Origin: a virus
Virus record (IMG/VR): IMGVR_UViG_3300036831_000053
Location: 1 to 60,437 of that record
Length of the DNA stretch: 60,437 bases
Direction: 5' to 3' (one strand)
The position numbers and the translations under genes are program-made. Below, piece after piece: positions 41,460 through 50,210 of the stretch (the stretch's first letter is position 1; each line of letters opens with the position of its first letter). The notes beneath the pieces are model-generated. The model saw nothing but the letters and a program-made list of their open reading frames with translations, was not told where the DNA came from and did not search any database.

Positions 41460-41798
41460 ATGACCAGCACCGAACCCGGCGTCGCCTCCGTGGCCACTCA
41501 GCGCGTCCGCCGTGTCCTCGCTGACCTGTTCGACGAGATGCCCGAGGTCTGGACCAACAGCACCGTGACCGTGACCCGAGTCCTGTTCAGCATGAACATC
41601 GTGGACTCACGCCTGCGGAACGGCGTCACCCGCGAAGACGTGCCGCAGGCGCTGAGCAAGGTCTTTCTCTCGGCCCGCGTCACCTGGGACCAGGAGCTGA
41701 TCAGCATCACCTGGACCCCCGAGGCCGACGAGGACCGTCCACTGCCCCGCGAGTACGACACCCCCGAGGACTACCCCGGCCCCGACTTCGACATCTGA
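41460..41798 (+). CDS. Hypothetical protein
   Basis: A 112-residue protein with an acidic, proline-rich tail. A helical N-terminal half (ATQRVRRVLADLFDEMPEVW) precedes a beta part. The function is unknown; first gene of a run behind promoter copy 6. Confidence 0.65.
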   Translation: MTSTEPGVASVATQRVRRVLADLFDEMPEVWTNSTVTVTRVLFSMNIVDSRLRNGVTREDVPQALSKVFLSARVTWDQELISITWTPEADEDRPLPREYDTPEDYPGPDFDI

Positions 41799-41873
41799 GC
41801 CGAAACGCCCTGCGGGGCGTCGCGGGAATCGAGACCCGCCTGATGATGGCTCCCATGGACAGGAGAACGGACG

Positions 41874-41978
41874 ATGGCCAAGGAAAGCAAGCCGGTCAAG
41901 GAGACCGAGAAGCGGATCAACGAGGCGAACAAGTCCGGCAAGTCGGCGGACGAGAAGCTGCGCGACCTGATCAAGTAA
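41874..41978 (+). CDS. 34-residue highly charged peptide
   Basis: ATG 41874 with AGGAG upstream. Nearly half of the residues are Lys or Glu, in a helix-forming pattern (SADEKLRDLIK). A good ribosome binding site and isolated position support it. Confidence 0.5.
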   Translation: MAKESKPVKETEKRINEANKSGKSADEKLRDLIK

Positions 41979-41992
41979 CGGGGAACCGACGA

Positions 41993-42022
41993 CCCGGCCG
42001 GGCTCACGACAGCCCGGCCGGG
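41993..42022 (+). terminator. Perfect hairpin between small genes
   Basis: CCCGGCCGGGCT (41993-42004) pairs with 42011-42022. No T-run follows, so termination would be weak. Confidence 0.45.
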
Positions 42023-42042
42023 CAACCCAAGGAGAACACACG

Positions 42043-42330
42043 ATGCACACGATCCACATCCACCGGGAAGACGAGGGGCAGTGCTACGAGTTGAGCGTGG
42101 ACGGCCAGTTCGTCACGGCTAGCGACAACGAGAAGCTGATCGGCGCGGCCGTCCTGGAGCAGCTGGCGAAGCTCGGCGAGGTCTGCCTGATCGGCATCAC
42201 CGACCTGGCGCCGGAGAAGCGGGCCGTCCGGCAGGCCGAGAAGCTGGCCAAGGTGCGCCTGTCCGTGACGACCGAGGCCCAGGCGCGCGTGCAGGACGCA
42301 CGTCGGCAGCCGGAGCCGTGGCGAGCATGA
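42043..42330 (+). CDS. Hypothetical protein
   Basis: A 95-residue protein after AAGGAGAACACACG. The first 60 residues alternate strands and helices, the rest is basic. The last codons overlap the next gene by ATGA. Confidence 0.62.
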   Translation: MHTIHIHREDEGQCYELSVDGQFVTASDNEKLIGAAVLEQLAKLGEVCLIGITDLAPEKRAVRQAEKLAKVRLSVTTEAQARVQDARRQPEPWRA

Positions 42331-42782
42331 GCCGCCCACTGTTCCGCCCGGCCGAGGCGGAGACCCTGACGGAGTTGTTGGGGCACATCGCGACGCATCC
42401 TGTTATCGAGTGGTGCGTCATCACCGCGTCCCGCACCTACGCCCGCGCCGGCACGATGCGGGCCATCCTGGAGTGCCTGCCGTCCTCGACGCGCCTGCGG
42501 CACGGTGCGGCGCGCGGCGGCGACCGACTGGCCGGACAGATCTGGGTCTGGCTCGGCCGGGAGCTGACCGAGTATCCGGTGACGGCGGAGCAGTGGCGCC
42601 TGACCCGCCGCGCTGGCCACCTCCGCAATCAGCTGATGCTGGAGGGGCGCGCGGGCGAGCCACGCGCCGACATCTGCCTGGAGTTCAACCGCGACCACAG
42701 TGCCGGCGCTGCCGACTGCGCGGCACGGGCGCGGCTGCTCGACATCCCCACCTTCACCTTCCCGTACACGACAGGGGCCTGA
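42327..42782 (+). CDS. SLOG-family (YspA/DUF2493-like) protein
   Basis: A 151-residue protein with the nucleotide-binding Rossmann-like SLOG pattern: CVITASRTY, RHGAARGGDRLAGQIW, then AGHLRNQLML. SLOG proteins are thought to bind or sense nucleotide ligands and often occur in defence or stress systems. The start is ATG 42327, coupled to the previous stop; GTG 42318 is an in-frame alternative. Confidence 0.75.
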   Translation: MSRPLFRPAEAETLTELLGHIATHPVIEWCVITASRTYARAGTMRAILECLPSSTRLRHGAARGGDRLAGQIWVWLGRELTEYPVTAEQWRLTRRAGHLRNQLMLEGRAGEPRADICLEFNRDHSAGAADCAARARLLDIPTFTFPYTTGA

Positions 42783-42785
42783 CTC

Positions 42786-43232
42786 ATGGGCTGGATTAAT
42801 GGCGGTCGGCCACAGGGCCGGGCGCACAAGTGCTCACCACCACCGATCCTGCGGTTGGGCCGCTTCGGTGCCGACGTGGGATCGCAGTGGTCCTGCGACG
42901 ACTGCACCTGCGTGTGGGAGGTGTGGAAGACCGTCGGTGGTCAGTTCAGCTGGCGCAAGCTCGTCGACGAGGCCGACCGCGAGGAGACTGGCTCGCTGCA
43001 CCTCGGCAAGCCGCAGCCCGGCCCGACCGTGACCGAGGACGGCGCCCGGCTGATCCCGCACGCGCGGGAGTCGTTCGTGGCAGCCCTCGCCGACACCTTC
43101 CACGCGGGTGACATGAACGAAGACCAACGCGTCTGGTTGGTCGGCCAGCTCCTGGGCAAGTTGGAGGGCTGGGCGTACATCGCCTTCCCCGCGTCCGTTC
43201 CCGGCGCTACCGTGGACGGCGGTACTGATTGA
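42786..43232 (+). CDS. Hypothetical protein with Cys pair
   Basis: A 148-residue protein with CDDC near residue 38 and an earlier Cys at 17, perhaps a partial zinc site. The rest is helical. There is no recognised family. Confidence 0.6.
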   Translation: MGWINGGRPQGRAHKCSPPPILRLGRFGADVGSQWSCDDCTCVWEVWKTVGGQFSWRKLVDEADREETGSLHLGKPQPGPTVTEDGARLIPHARESFVAALADTFHAGDMNEDQRVWLVGQLLGKLEGWAYIAFPASVPGATVDGGTD

Positions 43233-43257
43233 CCCCCGACCGGTACCGACCCCTGAT

Positions 43258-43294
43258 GTGCCCCGGAAGTGTCCCGACACGACCGGGGCACATT
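43258..43294 (+). promoter_or_regulatory. Extended variant palindrome
   Basis: GTGCCCCGG (43258-43266) and CCGGGGCAC (43283-43291) are arms like those of the dispersed family, but the spacing is 9 bp longer because an inner inverted repeat GTGTC-CC-GACAC is nested in it. CACATT follows. It may be a terminator for the upstream run as well as an operator; ATG 43312 lies 18 nt beyond. Confidence 0.45.
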
Positions 43295-43311
43295 TATGCG
43301 ACCATAGGGTT

Positions 43312-43674
43312 ATGAAAACCGAGGTCGAGCCCAGCCTGGTGTACTTCACCTGGTTCCCGGCAACGGTGCTGTTCCCCCGCGAGGAGGGGCAGCGCGTGCA
43401 GCGAATGGCGCACACCGCGCGGGTCTACGCCACCGACGCGGGCCTGTACGTCTACTCCAGCGCCAACGGGCGCATCCAGTTGGACTTCAACTCGCCCATC
43501 GACTACAGCCAGACCGTGAAGCCGGTCAACGGGCTGCCCGGCTACGCGCACGACGTGCACACCGAGGCCGGCTTGGTCGTGGTTACCAAGACCGGCGGCT
43601 GCGGCTGCGGCAACCCGGCCAAGGGCTACCGGCCTTCCTACGCCCACCAGGTGGCGGCATGGCCAACCGTGTAG
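43312..43674 (+). CDS. Hypothetical protein with CGCG motif
   Basis: A 120-residue, strand-rich protein starting at ATG 43312. The C-terminal GGCGCGNPAKGY segment could form a small metal site. It overlaps the next gene by 16 nt. Confidence 0.62.
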   Translation: MKTEVEPSLVYFTWFPATVLFPREEGQRVQRMAHTARVYATDAGLYVYSSANGRIQLDFNSPIDYSQTVKPVNGLPGYAHDVHTEAGLVVVTKTGGCGCGNPAKGYRPSYAHQVAAWPTV

Positions 43675-43949
43675 CCAAGACGTACCAACCGGCGGATCTC
43701 GGCCGGGCAACCCTGCGGAGCGACGGCCGACAGCTGGGGATCGTCTGCCCGGATTGCTCGGACTTCCTGCCGATGGGCTTAGAGCTGCACCTGGTCCAGG
43801 ACACGGCAATGGATCATGGATTCGTCACCGCGCGCCTCAAGGTCGAGAACATGGACGAGATCACCGACCAGTTCCGTCGGCACGTCGTCGCAGACCCGGG
43901 CGCCCACCCGTCATTCGCCACTCCCGTTACCGAGGGCTCGATAGGCTGA
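43659..43949 (+). CDS. Hypothetical protein
   Basis: A 96-residue protein with one CPDC pair near residue 29. It is acidic at the C-terminal end. It is the last gene before the second structural block. Confidence 0.6.
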   Translation: MANRVAKTYQPADLGRATLRSDGRQLGIVCPDCSDFLPMGLELHLVQDTAMDHGFVTARLKVENMDEITDQFRRHVVADPGAHPSFATPVTEGSIG

Positions 43950-43986
43950 GCCTGCATCTCGCAACCGCAACCAGACGGAGGCTCCC

Positions 43987-44328
43987 GTGGCCGCAAGTCC
44001 CATCGCAGCGCAGGCGTTCGGCATGGAGCCGCTCGGTGCGCTGAACTTCTCCGACCTGGGCGCCGGCACCGCCGCCGACGCCACCAACGGCAACAGCACC
44101 CCGAACAATGGCGCGACCATCCTCGTCTGCCTCGGCACGGCGGCCGACACCGTGGTGGTGACCCGGCCCGAGGAAGGCAGCTCGAACGCGGCCAGCCAGG
44201 CGATCGTGGCCAACCACCTCTCGTTCATGGGTCCGTTCGAGACCGACATCTACGGCCCGACCCTCAACTACAAGGCCGGCGCCACGACCACCAAGGTGTG
44301 GCCGGTGCAGCTGGCCGAGCTGGACTGA
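43987..44328 (+). CDS. Virion decoration-like small beta protein
   Basis: A 113-residue protein from GTG 43987 with GACGGAGG upstream. It has the pattern of phage surface beta sandwiches: NGATILVCLGTAADTVVVT, then HLSFMGPFETDIYG near residue 78. Similar small proteins decorate capsids or tails. It opens the portal-protease block. Confidence 0.6.
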   Translation: MAASPIAAQAFGMEPLGALNFSDLGAGTAADATNGNSTPNNGATILVCLGTAADTVVVTRPEEGSSNAASQAIVANHLSFMGPFETDIYGPTLNYKAGATTTKVWPVQLAELD

Positions 44329-44331
44329 CCC

Positions 44332-44592
44332 GTGGTCGACAACCAGCACAAGCAGATCACCGGCTACCGCGACCTGCCGCAGCACGACCTCGACCTGGTC
44401 AATGAAATCAAGGCGGTCGAAGTGGAGCTGGCTCGGCTGTGGCAGAAGGTCCAGAGCCGCCAGTTCATGGTCGCCGAGGAGCCACAGGTGGACCGCCGCT
44501 GGCTGGCTGTCGCCCGGACTCACTTCCAGGAGGGCTTCAGCGCCCTGGTGCGCTCGGTGACCCGGCCGACCGACCCGTTCGATCCGCAGTGA
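44332..44592 (+). CDS. acb2: Acb2/Tad1-hairpin domain protein, cyclic-nucleotide sponge
   Basis: An 86-residue protein that matches the Acb2 family pattern: NQHKQITGYRDL at residue 4, a helix with LVNEIK, and near the end DRRWLAVARTHFQEGFSALVRSVTRP. Acb2 proteins bind cyclic di- and trinucleotide signals made by host CBASS (and related) defences and so protect the phage. The gene starts 3 nt after the previous stop and lies in the structural block, where it would be made during late infection or packaged conditions. Confidence 0.82.
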   Translation: MVDNQHKQITGYRDLPQHDLDLVNEIKAVEVELARLWQKVQSRQFMVAEEPQVDRRWLAVARTHFQEGFSALVRSVTRPTDPFDPQ

Positions 44593-44864
44593 GCAACCAC
44601 GCAGGAAGCGACCCGGCTCGGGAGACTGAGCCGGGTCGCACGCTTCCGGCCAACCTCGTTCGGGCGATGGCCGAGCAGCACCGGCCGCGCAGGCGCCGAG
44701 ACACCATGGCTGCCGTCGAGCAGTACGTGATGTGGTGCAAGGCGTGCGACGGTCACAACCGCCGGGTCTGGCGGCCAGGAGACGAGCCGGTCGAGTGCAC
44801 GTTCGTCGAGGCGCTGCGGACGGTCGGGATCGACGTGAGCGATCCACTGGAACTGGATGAGTGA
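44589..44864 (+). CDS. Hypothetical protein
   Basis: A 91-residue protein from GTG 44589 in overlap with the Acb2-like stop. The N-terminal half is basic (HRPRRRRD); a single CKAC pair lies near residue 56. Function unknown. Confidence 0.58.
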   Translation: MSNHAGSDPARETEPGRTLPANLVRAMAEQHRPRRRRDTMAAVEQYVMWCKACDGHNRRVWRPGDEPVECTFVEALRTVGIDVSDPLELDE

Positions 44865-44971
44865 TGGGCGAATGGTTCGATCAGCATCTCGAATGGGTCT
44901 GGCTCGCCACGATCGTGATCTTCCTGGTCCTCATGTGGATCGTCGCCGGTCCAACGCCACGCTGGCCGTAG
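44864..44971 (+). CDS. 35-residue membrane peptide
   Basis: ATG 44864 overlaps the previous TGA. The centre is one membrane span (WLATIVIFLVLMWIVAG). The next gene begins inside it in another frame. Confidence 0.48.
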   Translation: MGEWFDQHLEWVWLATIVIFLVLMWIVAGPTPRWP

Positions 44972-45276
44972 TCGACGCCCTGGCCGTAGCCCGCGTCGTC
45001 CGCTTCCTCCAGCAGGACACCTTGATCGACAAGCAGCGGCATCAGCTCCAGGACTGGCTGGCCCGCCACGGCCACTACAAGGCGATGGAGCTGCTGGACT
45101 GCCCGTGGTGCCTGAGCGTGCACGTGGCCGCCGCCTGGACCGCACTGCGGATCATCGCCCCACGACTCGCCACGCCGATCGGTACCGCGCTGGCAAGCTC
45201 GTACGCAGCATCGGCACTCATCGAGATCAACGCGGCAATACAGGCAAAGCAGGCAGGCGAACCAGGAGGCGACTAA
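44935..45276 (+). CDS. DUF1360-like membrane protein
   Basis: A 113-residue protein from GTG 44935. The motif LLDCPWCLSVHVAAAW near residue 54 is typical of DUF1360 proteins, and hydrophobic segments follow. Such proteins often lie just before portal genes in actinophages. Upstream in-frame codons reach 44857, but they overlap the membrane peptide gene. Confidence 0.68.
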   Translation: MDRRRSNATLAVVDALAVARVVRFLQQDTLIDKQRHQLQDWLARHGHYKAMELLDCPWCLSVHVAAAWTALRIIAPRLATPIGTALASSYAASALIEINAAIQAKQAGEPGGD

Positions 45277-45277
45277 C

Positions 45278-47968
45278 GTGGGCTGGTTCGCCGCACGCAC
45301 CGGCAACACTGACCGCGACGGCAAACGCACCAACCAGCCCAGCGCCTCCATGACCGCCGCAGGCAGCCGCATCAACCTGCAAGACCGCAACGCCGTCAAC
45401 ACCATCGCCGCCACCAAAATGGGCTGGCAACACCAAGCCTGGAACTACCGCGACCTCATCGGCGAACTGGCCAGCGCCCTGCGCTTCCGAGCCAACGCCA
45501 TCGCCAAAGTCGCCCTCATTATCGGCCAAGTCAACGAAGACGCCGACACCCCCATCCCCGCCGACAGCCCCGAATCCACCCTCGACCCGATCGTGGCCCG
45601 CGCCGCCCAAGACGCCCTGTCGCGGCTGCCGTGGCGCAACGGTGGAGCGTTCGGCGGCCGGATAGACACCTGCTTCGGGACGACCGGCGAGGCATGGCTG
45701 CACGGCAAGACCGACCCGGCTACGGGCGAGGAGCGCTGGACGGTTCGGTCCACCGACGAGATCACCCCGGTGATGGGTGGCAGCAACCTGGGCATCGTCG
45801 AAGTGCCTGGTCGGCCGGCGATCCCGATCGACAAGAACAAAGAGGCCCTGCTGCGGCTGTGGAACCCTCACCCGCGTTTCGCGATGCTGGCTGACAGCCC
45901 GATCCGCTCCATGCTGCCGGTGTGTGAGGACATCGTGCTGATTGCCCGGGAGATCCAGGCGGCCAGCAAGTCCCGTATCGCGGCCAACGGCCTGCTGCTG
46001 GTCCCGCACTCGATGAGCATGATCCGGGCGACACCGGGCGGCCAGGAGGGTGATGCCGAGGTCGAGGACTTCGCGGCCGGCCTGGAGGCGGCGATGATGG
46101 CGCCGATCGCGAACGAGGGCGACGCGGGCGCGGTGGTGCCGATCGTGATCCGGGGCGACAGCGAGGACATCGGCGCGGTCAAGCACCTGTCGATGGTCCG
46201 TGAAACCAGCCCGATCTTGATCGAGAAGCTCGACAACGCCCTTAAGCGCATGGGCGAGACCCTCGACGTACCGCCCACGGTGGTGACCGGCCTCCAGGAC
46301 ACCAACCACTGGAACGCCTATGTGATCTCCGACGAGACGTGGACCAACCACATCGAGCCTGGTGAGCGGCTCATCGTCGACTCCCTGACCGAAGGCTTCC
46401 TGCGGCCGATCCTCCAGCTGCCGACCACGGCCGGTGGCTACGGCCTGACTCGCCAGCAGGCGCAGACCGTGCAGGTCTGGTACGACGCCAGTGGTGTCAC
46501 CAAGAACCCGAACCGCAGCCAGGACGCCCAAGCAGCGTTCGCTCTCGGTGCGATCGGCTTCAAGGCGCTCTTGCGGGACATGGGCTTCGACGAGTCGGAC
46601 GCGCCCACCGAGCAGGAGGCGATGCAGATGCTGGCGTTCAAGCAGACGCCGGATCCGGCCACCGCCGCTCAGCTCATCAACCTGGCGTTCCCCGGCGTCC
46701 ACCTGGTCGTGCAGGCGCCTGGTTCGACCGAGCAGCCGGCCGTGGGTGGCCCGGCCGTGGTGCAGAGCAGGCCAGCTCTACCTGCCGGACAGCAGCAGGG
46801 TCAGCCACCGAGCACGCGGCTACCGGCCGGGCAGGCCAGCGTGCCGGCACAGGGCAACACTGGCCAGCCCATCGCACCCACGGCAGTCCGAGGTGCGGCA
46901 GATCAGCAGCGAGTACTCGATTCAGTACGGCTGCTCAGCGCTCAGCCGCTCGTCGACCTGGACCGCCAGCTGCGGGACCGGCTGCTCGACGCGGCCGACA
47001 TGGCCATCACCAACGCCGTCGAGAAGGCCGCCAAGCGGATCGTCTCGGCCGCTCAGCACAAGGTTGCCGCCGACGTGCTGAGTCAGTTCCACGGTGCCGA
47101 GCTGGCCGCCTACATCGGGCCAGAGGGCGTCGCCGAGCTGGGTCTGACCGAGGAAGCGCTGCTGAGCGCGGCATTCGCCTACCTGTACGAGAAGTTCATG
47201 GCCTGGTCGCTGTCCACGATCGAGTCGGCAGTGAAGGTCGCGGTCAAGGTCTTCGGCCTGGAGCTGCACGCGGCCGCGTCGCTGCGCAGCAAGATGGCCG
47301 GACGCCGACAGAGGGCATGGCACGGGTTCGAGCACAGCGTGAAGCAGCGCGCCCTCGCGAAGCTGTACGGCAAGGGCGGTACCGCCGAGGACGACCACAT
47401 CGGCGAGAAGGTGGACAGCGTCGTCATGCCGGGTGATGTGCGGACTGCGCTGGCCGAGATCGGCGGCCAGTCCTCGGTGCACGGCCGGTCTCGGCAGCCG
47501 CTCGGCGGCATCGCGACGGGCCCGGACGTACTGTCCGAGGTCGACCGGCGGATGGACCGGGTGGGCTTCACGTGGGAGTACGGGATCACCGACGGCCGGC
47601 GCCACGCGCATTTCCTGCCGCACATGGAGCTGGACGGCCAGCGGTTCTCCGGCTGGGATGATGCCGCGCTCCAGACCAGCGACGCCTACTCGTGGGTGGG
47701 CGATCACTACAAGCCCGGCGACCACAAGGGCTGCATGTGCGACTACGTGTGGGTGTGGGCACTCGACGAGCACAGCGCCGAGATCCAGCGGCAGCTCAAC
47801 GAGCCGGAGTCGCCGAGCATGGCCGGCAACCGACTCATGGCCGACCTGGACAACGCGGCCGGGCGGACCGGCACCACGGCTCAGCGCAACGTGGCTCAGC
47901 GGGAGCGCGTGCTGGCGGCGCAACGGCGCTGGCTGGCCAATGCCAACAACGCAAGGAGTGGATCATGA
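45278..47968 (+). CDS. Portal protein fused to a MuF-like domain
   Basis: An 896-residue protein from GTG 45278. Residues about 40-460 form the portal: DLIGELASALRFRANAIA, PSVYRIWNPHP-type LLRLWNPHPRF, and VPPTVVTGLQDTNHWNAYVI. A Pro/Gln-rich linker (about 470-530) leads to a MuF-like domain ending in SDAYSWVGDHYKPGDHKGCM. Portal and MuF are often separate genes; here one chain would carry both. The first 320 nt differ in base and codon use (AAA, CAA, GAA; C far above G) from the rest. Confidence 0.88.
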   Translation: MGWFAARTGNTDRDGKRTNQPSASMTAAGSRINLQDRNAVNTIAATKMGWQHQAWNYRDLIGELASALRFRANAIAKVALIIGQVNEDADTPIPADSPESTLDPIVARAAQDALSRLPWRNGGAFGGRIDTCFGTTGEAWLHGKTDPATGEERWTVRSTDEITPVMGGSNLGIVEVPGRPAIPIDKNKEALLRLWNPHPRFAMLADSPIRSMLPVCEDIVLIAREIQAASKSRIAANGLLLVPHSMSMIRATPGGQEGDAEVEDFAAGLEAAMMAPIANEGDAGAVVPIVIRGDSEDIGAVKHLSMVRETSPILIEKLDNALKRMGETLDVPPTVVTGLQDTNHWNAYVISDETWTNHIEPGERLIVDSLTEGFLRPILQLPTTAGGYGLTRQQAQTVQVWYDASGVTKNPNRSQDAQAAFALGAIGFKALLRDMGFDESDAPTEQEAMQMLAFKQTPDPATAAQLINLAFPGVHLVVQAPGSTEQPAVGGPAVVQSRPALPAGQQQGQPPSTRLPAGQASVPAQGNTGQPIAPTAVRGAADQQRVLDSVRLLSAQPLVDLDRQLRDRLLDAADMAITNAVEKAAKRIVSAAQHKVAADVLSQFHGAELAAYIGPEGVAELGLTEEALLSAAFAYLYEKFMAWSLSTIESAVKVAVKVFGLELHAAASLRSKMAGRRQRAWHGFEHSVKQRALAKLYGKGGTAEDDHIGEKVDSVVMPGDVRTALAEIGGQSSVHGRSRQPLGGIATGPDVLSEVDRRMDRVGFTWEYGITDGRRHAHFLPHMELDGQRFSGWDDAALQTSDAYSWVGDHYKPGDHKGCMCDYVWVWALDEHSAEIQRQLNEPESPSMAGNRLMADLDNAAGRTGTTAQRNVAQRERVLAAQRRWLANANNARSGS

Positions 47969-49848
47969 CCAAGCGGGCCCGGATCGCGCCGCGCGCCGCC
48001 GACGCTGCGGCCTCGGTCAGCGACGACCTCAATGACAAGGGCGAGTTGCCCTTGTTTTTCAACTGCCTCGCCGTCGAGGGCCTGTCCACCAGTGACGGCC
48101 GCACCATCAAGGCCGGCGCGCTCGGCCACCGCGCACTGCCCTTCTCGATCCTGGCGCAGTACACGAACCCGGGACAGCAGGGCGGCCACGCGGGCGCCGA
48201 GGTCATCGGCCACATGACCGAGCTGTGGCGCAAGCCCGGCCCCGAAGTGGTCAGCCGCGAGACCAACGAGCCGTTCCCCGAGGGCACGTACGTGTGGCAG
48301 GGCCGGGGCGTGGCCGATCCGGAGACGCGCGGCGGCAAGCTGGCCCGCGATCACCACCTGACCGGCAACAGCGTCGACCTGTCGGAGCTGGACTTCACCG
48401 AGGAGTTCGGCGACGACGACAAGCAGAAGATCACCATCACCCAGGGCAAGATCGCGGCCACGACGCTGTGCCCGATCCCCGCGTTCGCCGAGGCGTACGT
48501 GTCCATCGGCGACGACGACGCCGAGTTGACCGCCGACGGCGACCCCGGCGACATCCTGGTCAGCTTCGGTATGGGCCCGTCGCTGGCCGCGTCCCTGGCG
48601 GCCGACTGGACCTACAGCCTGCCGATGTTCCGTGCGGCCGACCTCGGCGACGAATGCGGCATGTGCTCGATCGAAGACGAGGACGCGGCCGACTGGTCCG
48701 AGCTGGCCAACGGCGAGTTCAGTCCCTCGGTGGCCAAGCGCAAGCGGGCCTTCGCGCGCGGCCTGGCCATGAAAGGCGAGAAGGCCGACGGCTCGGACGC
48801 CAGCTACCCGATCGAGAACCAGTCCGACCTCGACAAGGCCGCGCACATGGTCGGTCTCGGCAGCGACAGCAACGGTGCGATTACCGCGCACATCAAGAAG
48901 GCCGCCCGCAAGCTCGGCCTGAAGCTGCCCGCGTCGCTGACCGCAGGTGCGCCGTCGCTACCCTCGATCGCCCTGTTCGCCGATCCGGGCCTGGCCGCGC
49001 CGAGCCCGATCAGCATCGGCGCCTGCCGCGAGGACGGCCGCCGCGAGATCACCGGCCACATCGCGGTCTGGAACACCTGCCACGTGAGCTACAGCGACCG
49101 CTGTGTACGGCCGCCGCACTCGCGCACCGACTACGCCCGCTTCGCCACTGGAGCCGTCCACGTGGACGATGCCGGCACGAGTCGGGTCGCTGCGGTCGGC
49201 CACATCGCGATGAGCCGGGACACGGCGCACGGCGGTCACGCTGACGCCAACATGGGCCTGTCCGACACGGTGGCGTTCTACGACAACCACTGCACGGTGG
49301 CAGCCGATGTCGCGGCCGGCGAGGACGCCCACGGCATCTGGATCCACGGACTCACCCGGCCCGAACTGACCGAGGCCGACGTGCAGGCCCTGCTGGCCAG
49401 TCCGATGTCCGGCGACTGGCGCGGCCATCAGGGCAACCTGGAACTCTGCGCCGTCCTGGCCGTCAACACCCCCGGCTTCCCCGTGCCGCGTTCCCGGGTC
49501 GCCAGCGGTGAACCGGTCAGCCTCGTCGCGGCCGGTCTCCTCAAGCCCGGCGGCGAGTTCGCGGCTGGGCCGCTGTCGATCGCGGCGATCCAGTCGGTCG
49601 TGCAGACCGAGGTGATGAAGGCGTTGCAGGCATTCTTCGATCCGGACAACGACGGTGACATCGACCGGCCGATGGACACCGATGGCGACGCGGCGCCGGC
49701 CACCCAGCACACTCCGGCGAAGGATCAGGGCCAGTCGGGCGGCGATGCTCAGTCGGCGCTGAAGCCGAAGAAGTCGATGGCCGACCGCAAGGCCGACGCG
49801 CTGCTGTCGCTGCGGATGGGCTCGGCGGTCGGTCTGGTACAGCAGTGA
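47965..49848 (+). CDS. Capsid maturation protease
   Basis: A 627-residue protein starting in an ATGA overlap with the portal gene. The N-terminal 200 residues resemble the actinophage prohead protease region; the second half (from about residue 350) has the family patterns ITGHIAVWNTCH, RCVRPPHSRTDYA, and DVAAGEDAHGIWIHGLTRPE. A Lys-rich helical segment near residues 265-315 may be a scaffold part. It should trim the capsid protein after assembly. Confidence 0.75.
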   Translation: MTKRARIAPRAADAAASVSDDLNDKGELPLFFNCLAVEGLSTSDGRTIKAGALGHRALPFSILAQYTNPGQQGGHAGAEVIGHMTELWRKPGPEVVSRETNEPFPEGTYVWQGRGVADPETRGGKLARDHHLTGNSVDLSELDFTEEFGDDDKQKITITQGKIAATTLCPIPAFAEAYVSIGDDDAELTADGDPGDILVSFGMGPSLAASLAADWTYSLPMFRAADLGDECGMCSIEDEDAADWSELANGEFSPSVAKRKRAFARGLAMKGEKADGSDASYPIENQSDLDKAAHMVGLGSDSNGAITAHIKKAARKLGLKLPASLTAGAPSLPSIALFADPGLAAPSPISIGACREDGRREITGHIAVWNTCHVSYSDRCVRPPHSRTDYARFATGAVHVDDAGTSRVAAVGHIAMSRDTAHGGHADANMGLSDTVAFYDNHCTVAADVAAGEDAHGIWIHGLTRPELTEADVQALLASPMSGDWRGHQGNLELCAVLAVNTPGFPVPRSRVASGEPVSLVAAGLLKPGGEFAAGPLSIAAIQSVVQTEVMKALQAFFDPDNDGDIDRPMDTDGDAAPATQHTPAKDQGQSGGDAQSALKPKKSMADRKADALLSLRMGSAVGLVQQ

Positions 49849-50210
49849 CCACGCTGACCGCGTCGGCCGTCCAGTTCCTGATCGATGCTCAGGTGGACGG
49901 CCGCGCGCTGGCCGAGGATGGCCTGCCGGTGTTCGACGCCGAGCACCCGATCGGACTGGACAGCTGGCCGACGATGTTCGGCAGCAAGCTGCCCTTTGGA
50001 CCCGGGACCGCGCTCTGGCTATATTGGGTCTCAGGTAAGGGCGCGGCGAAGTGGATGTCCAGCCCTAAGCCCTGGACCACGCTACGTTCGCTTTTGATCA
50101 AGTACGTTGGCCCCAAGGCGGCCGGCCTGACAACCAACATCATGCTGGCATCGCCGCAGGGCCGCGCCCTATTCAAGAAGCACCATCAGGGTGTGGCCCA
50201 TGCCAGGTAG
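49845..50210 (+). CDS. Hypothetical protein after the protease
   Basis: A 121-residue protein starting at GTG 49845 in overlap with the protease stop. It has hydrophobic patches (FGPGTALWLYWVSG) without a clear membrane span. Perhaps a virion-related protein. Confidence 0.6.
   Translation: MTTLTASAVQFLIDAQVDGRALAEDGLPVFDAEHPIGLDSWPTMFGSKLPFGPGTALWLYWVSGKGAAKWMSSPKPWTTLRSLLIKYVGPKAAGLTTNIMLASPQGRALFKKHHQGVAHAR

Noticed and set aside
45227-46702. 491-codon minus-strand open frame opposite portal
   Set aside because: Shadow of the portal gene; rich in His/Arg/Gly/Val as expected from antisense of GC-rich coding sequence.
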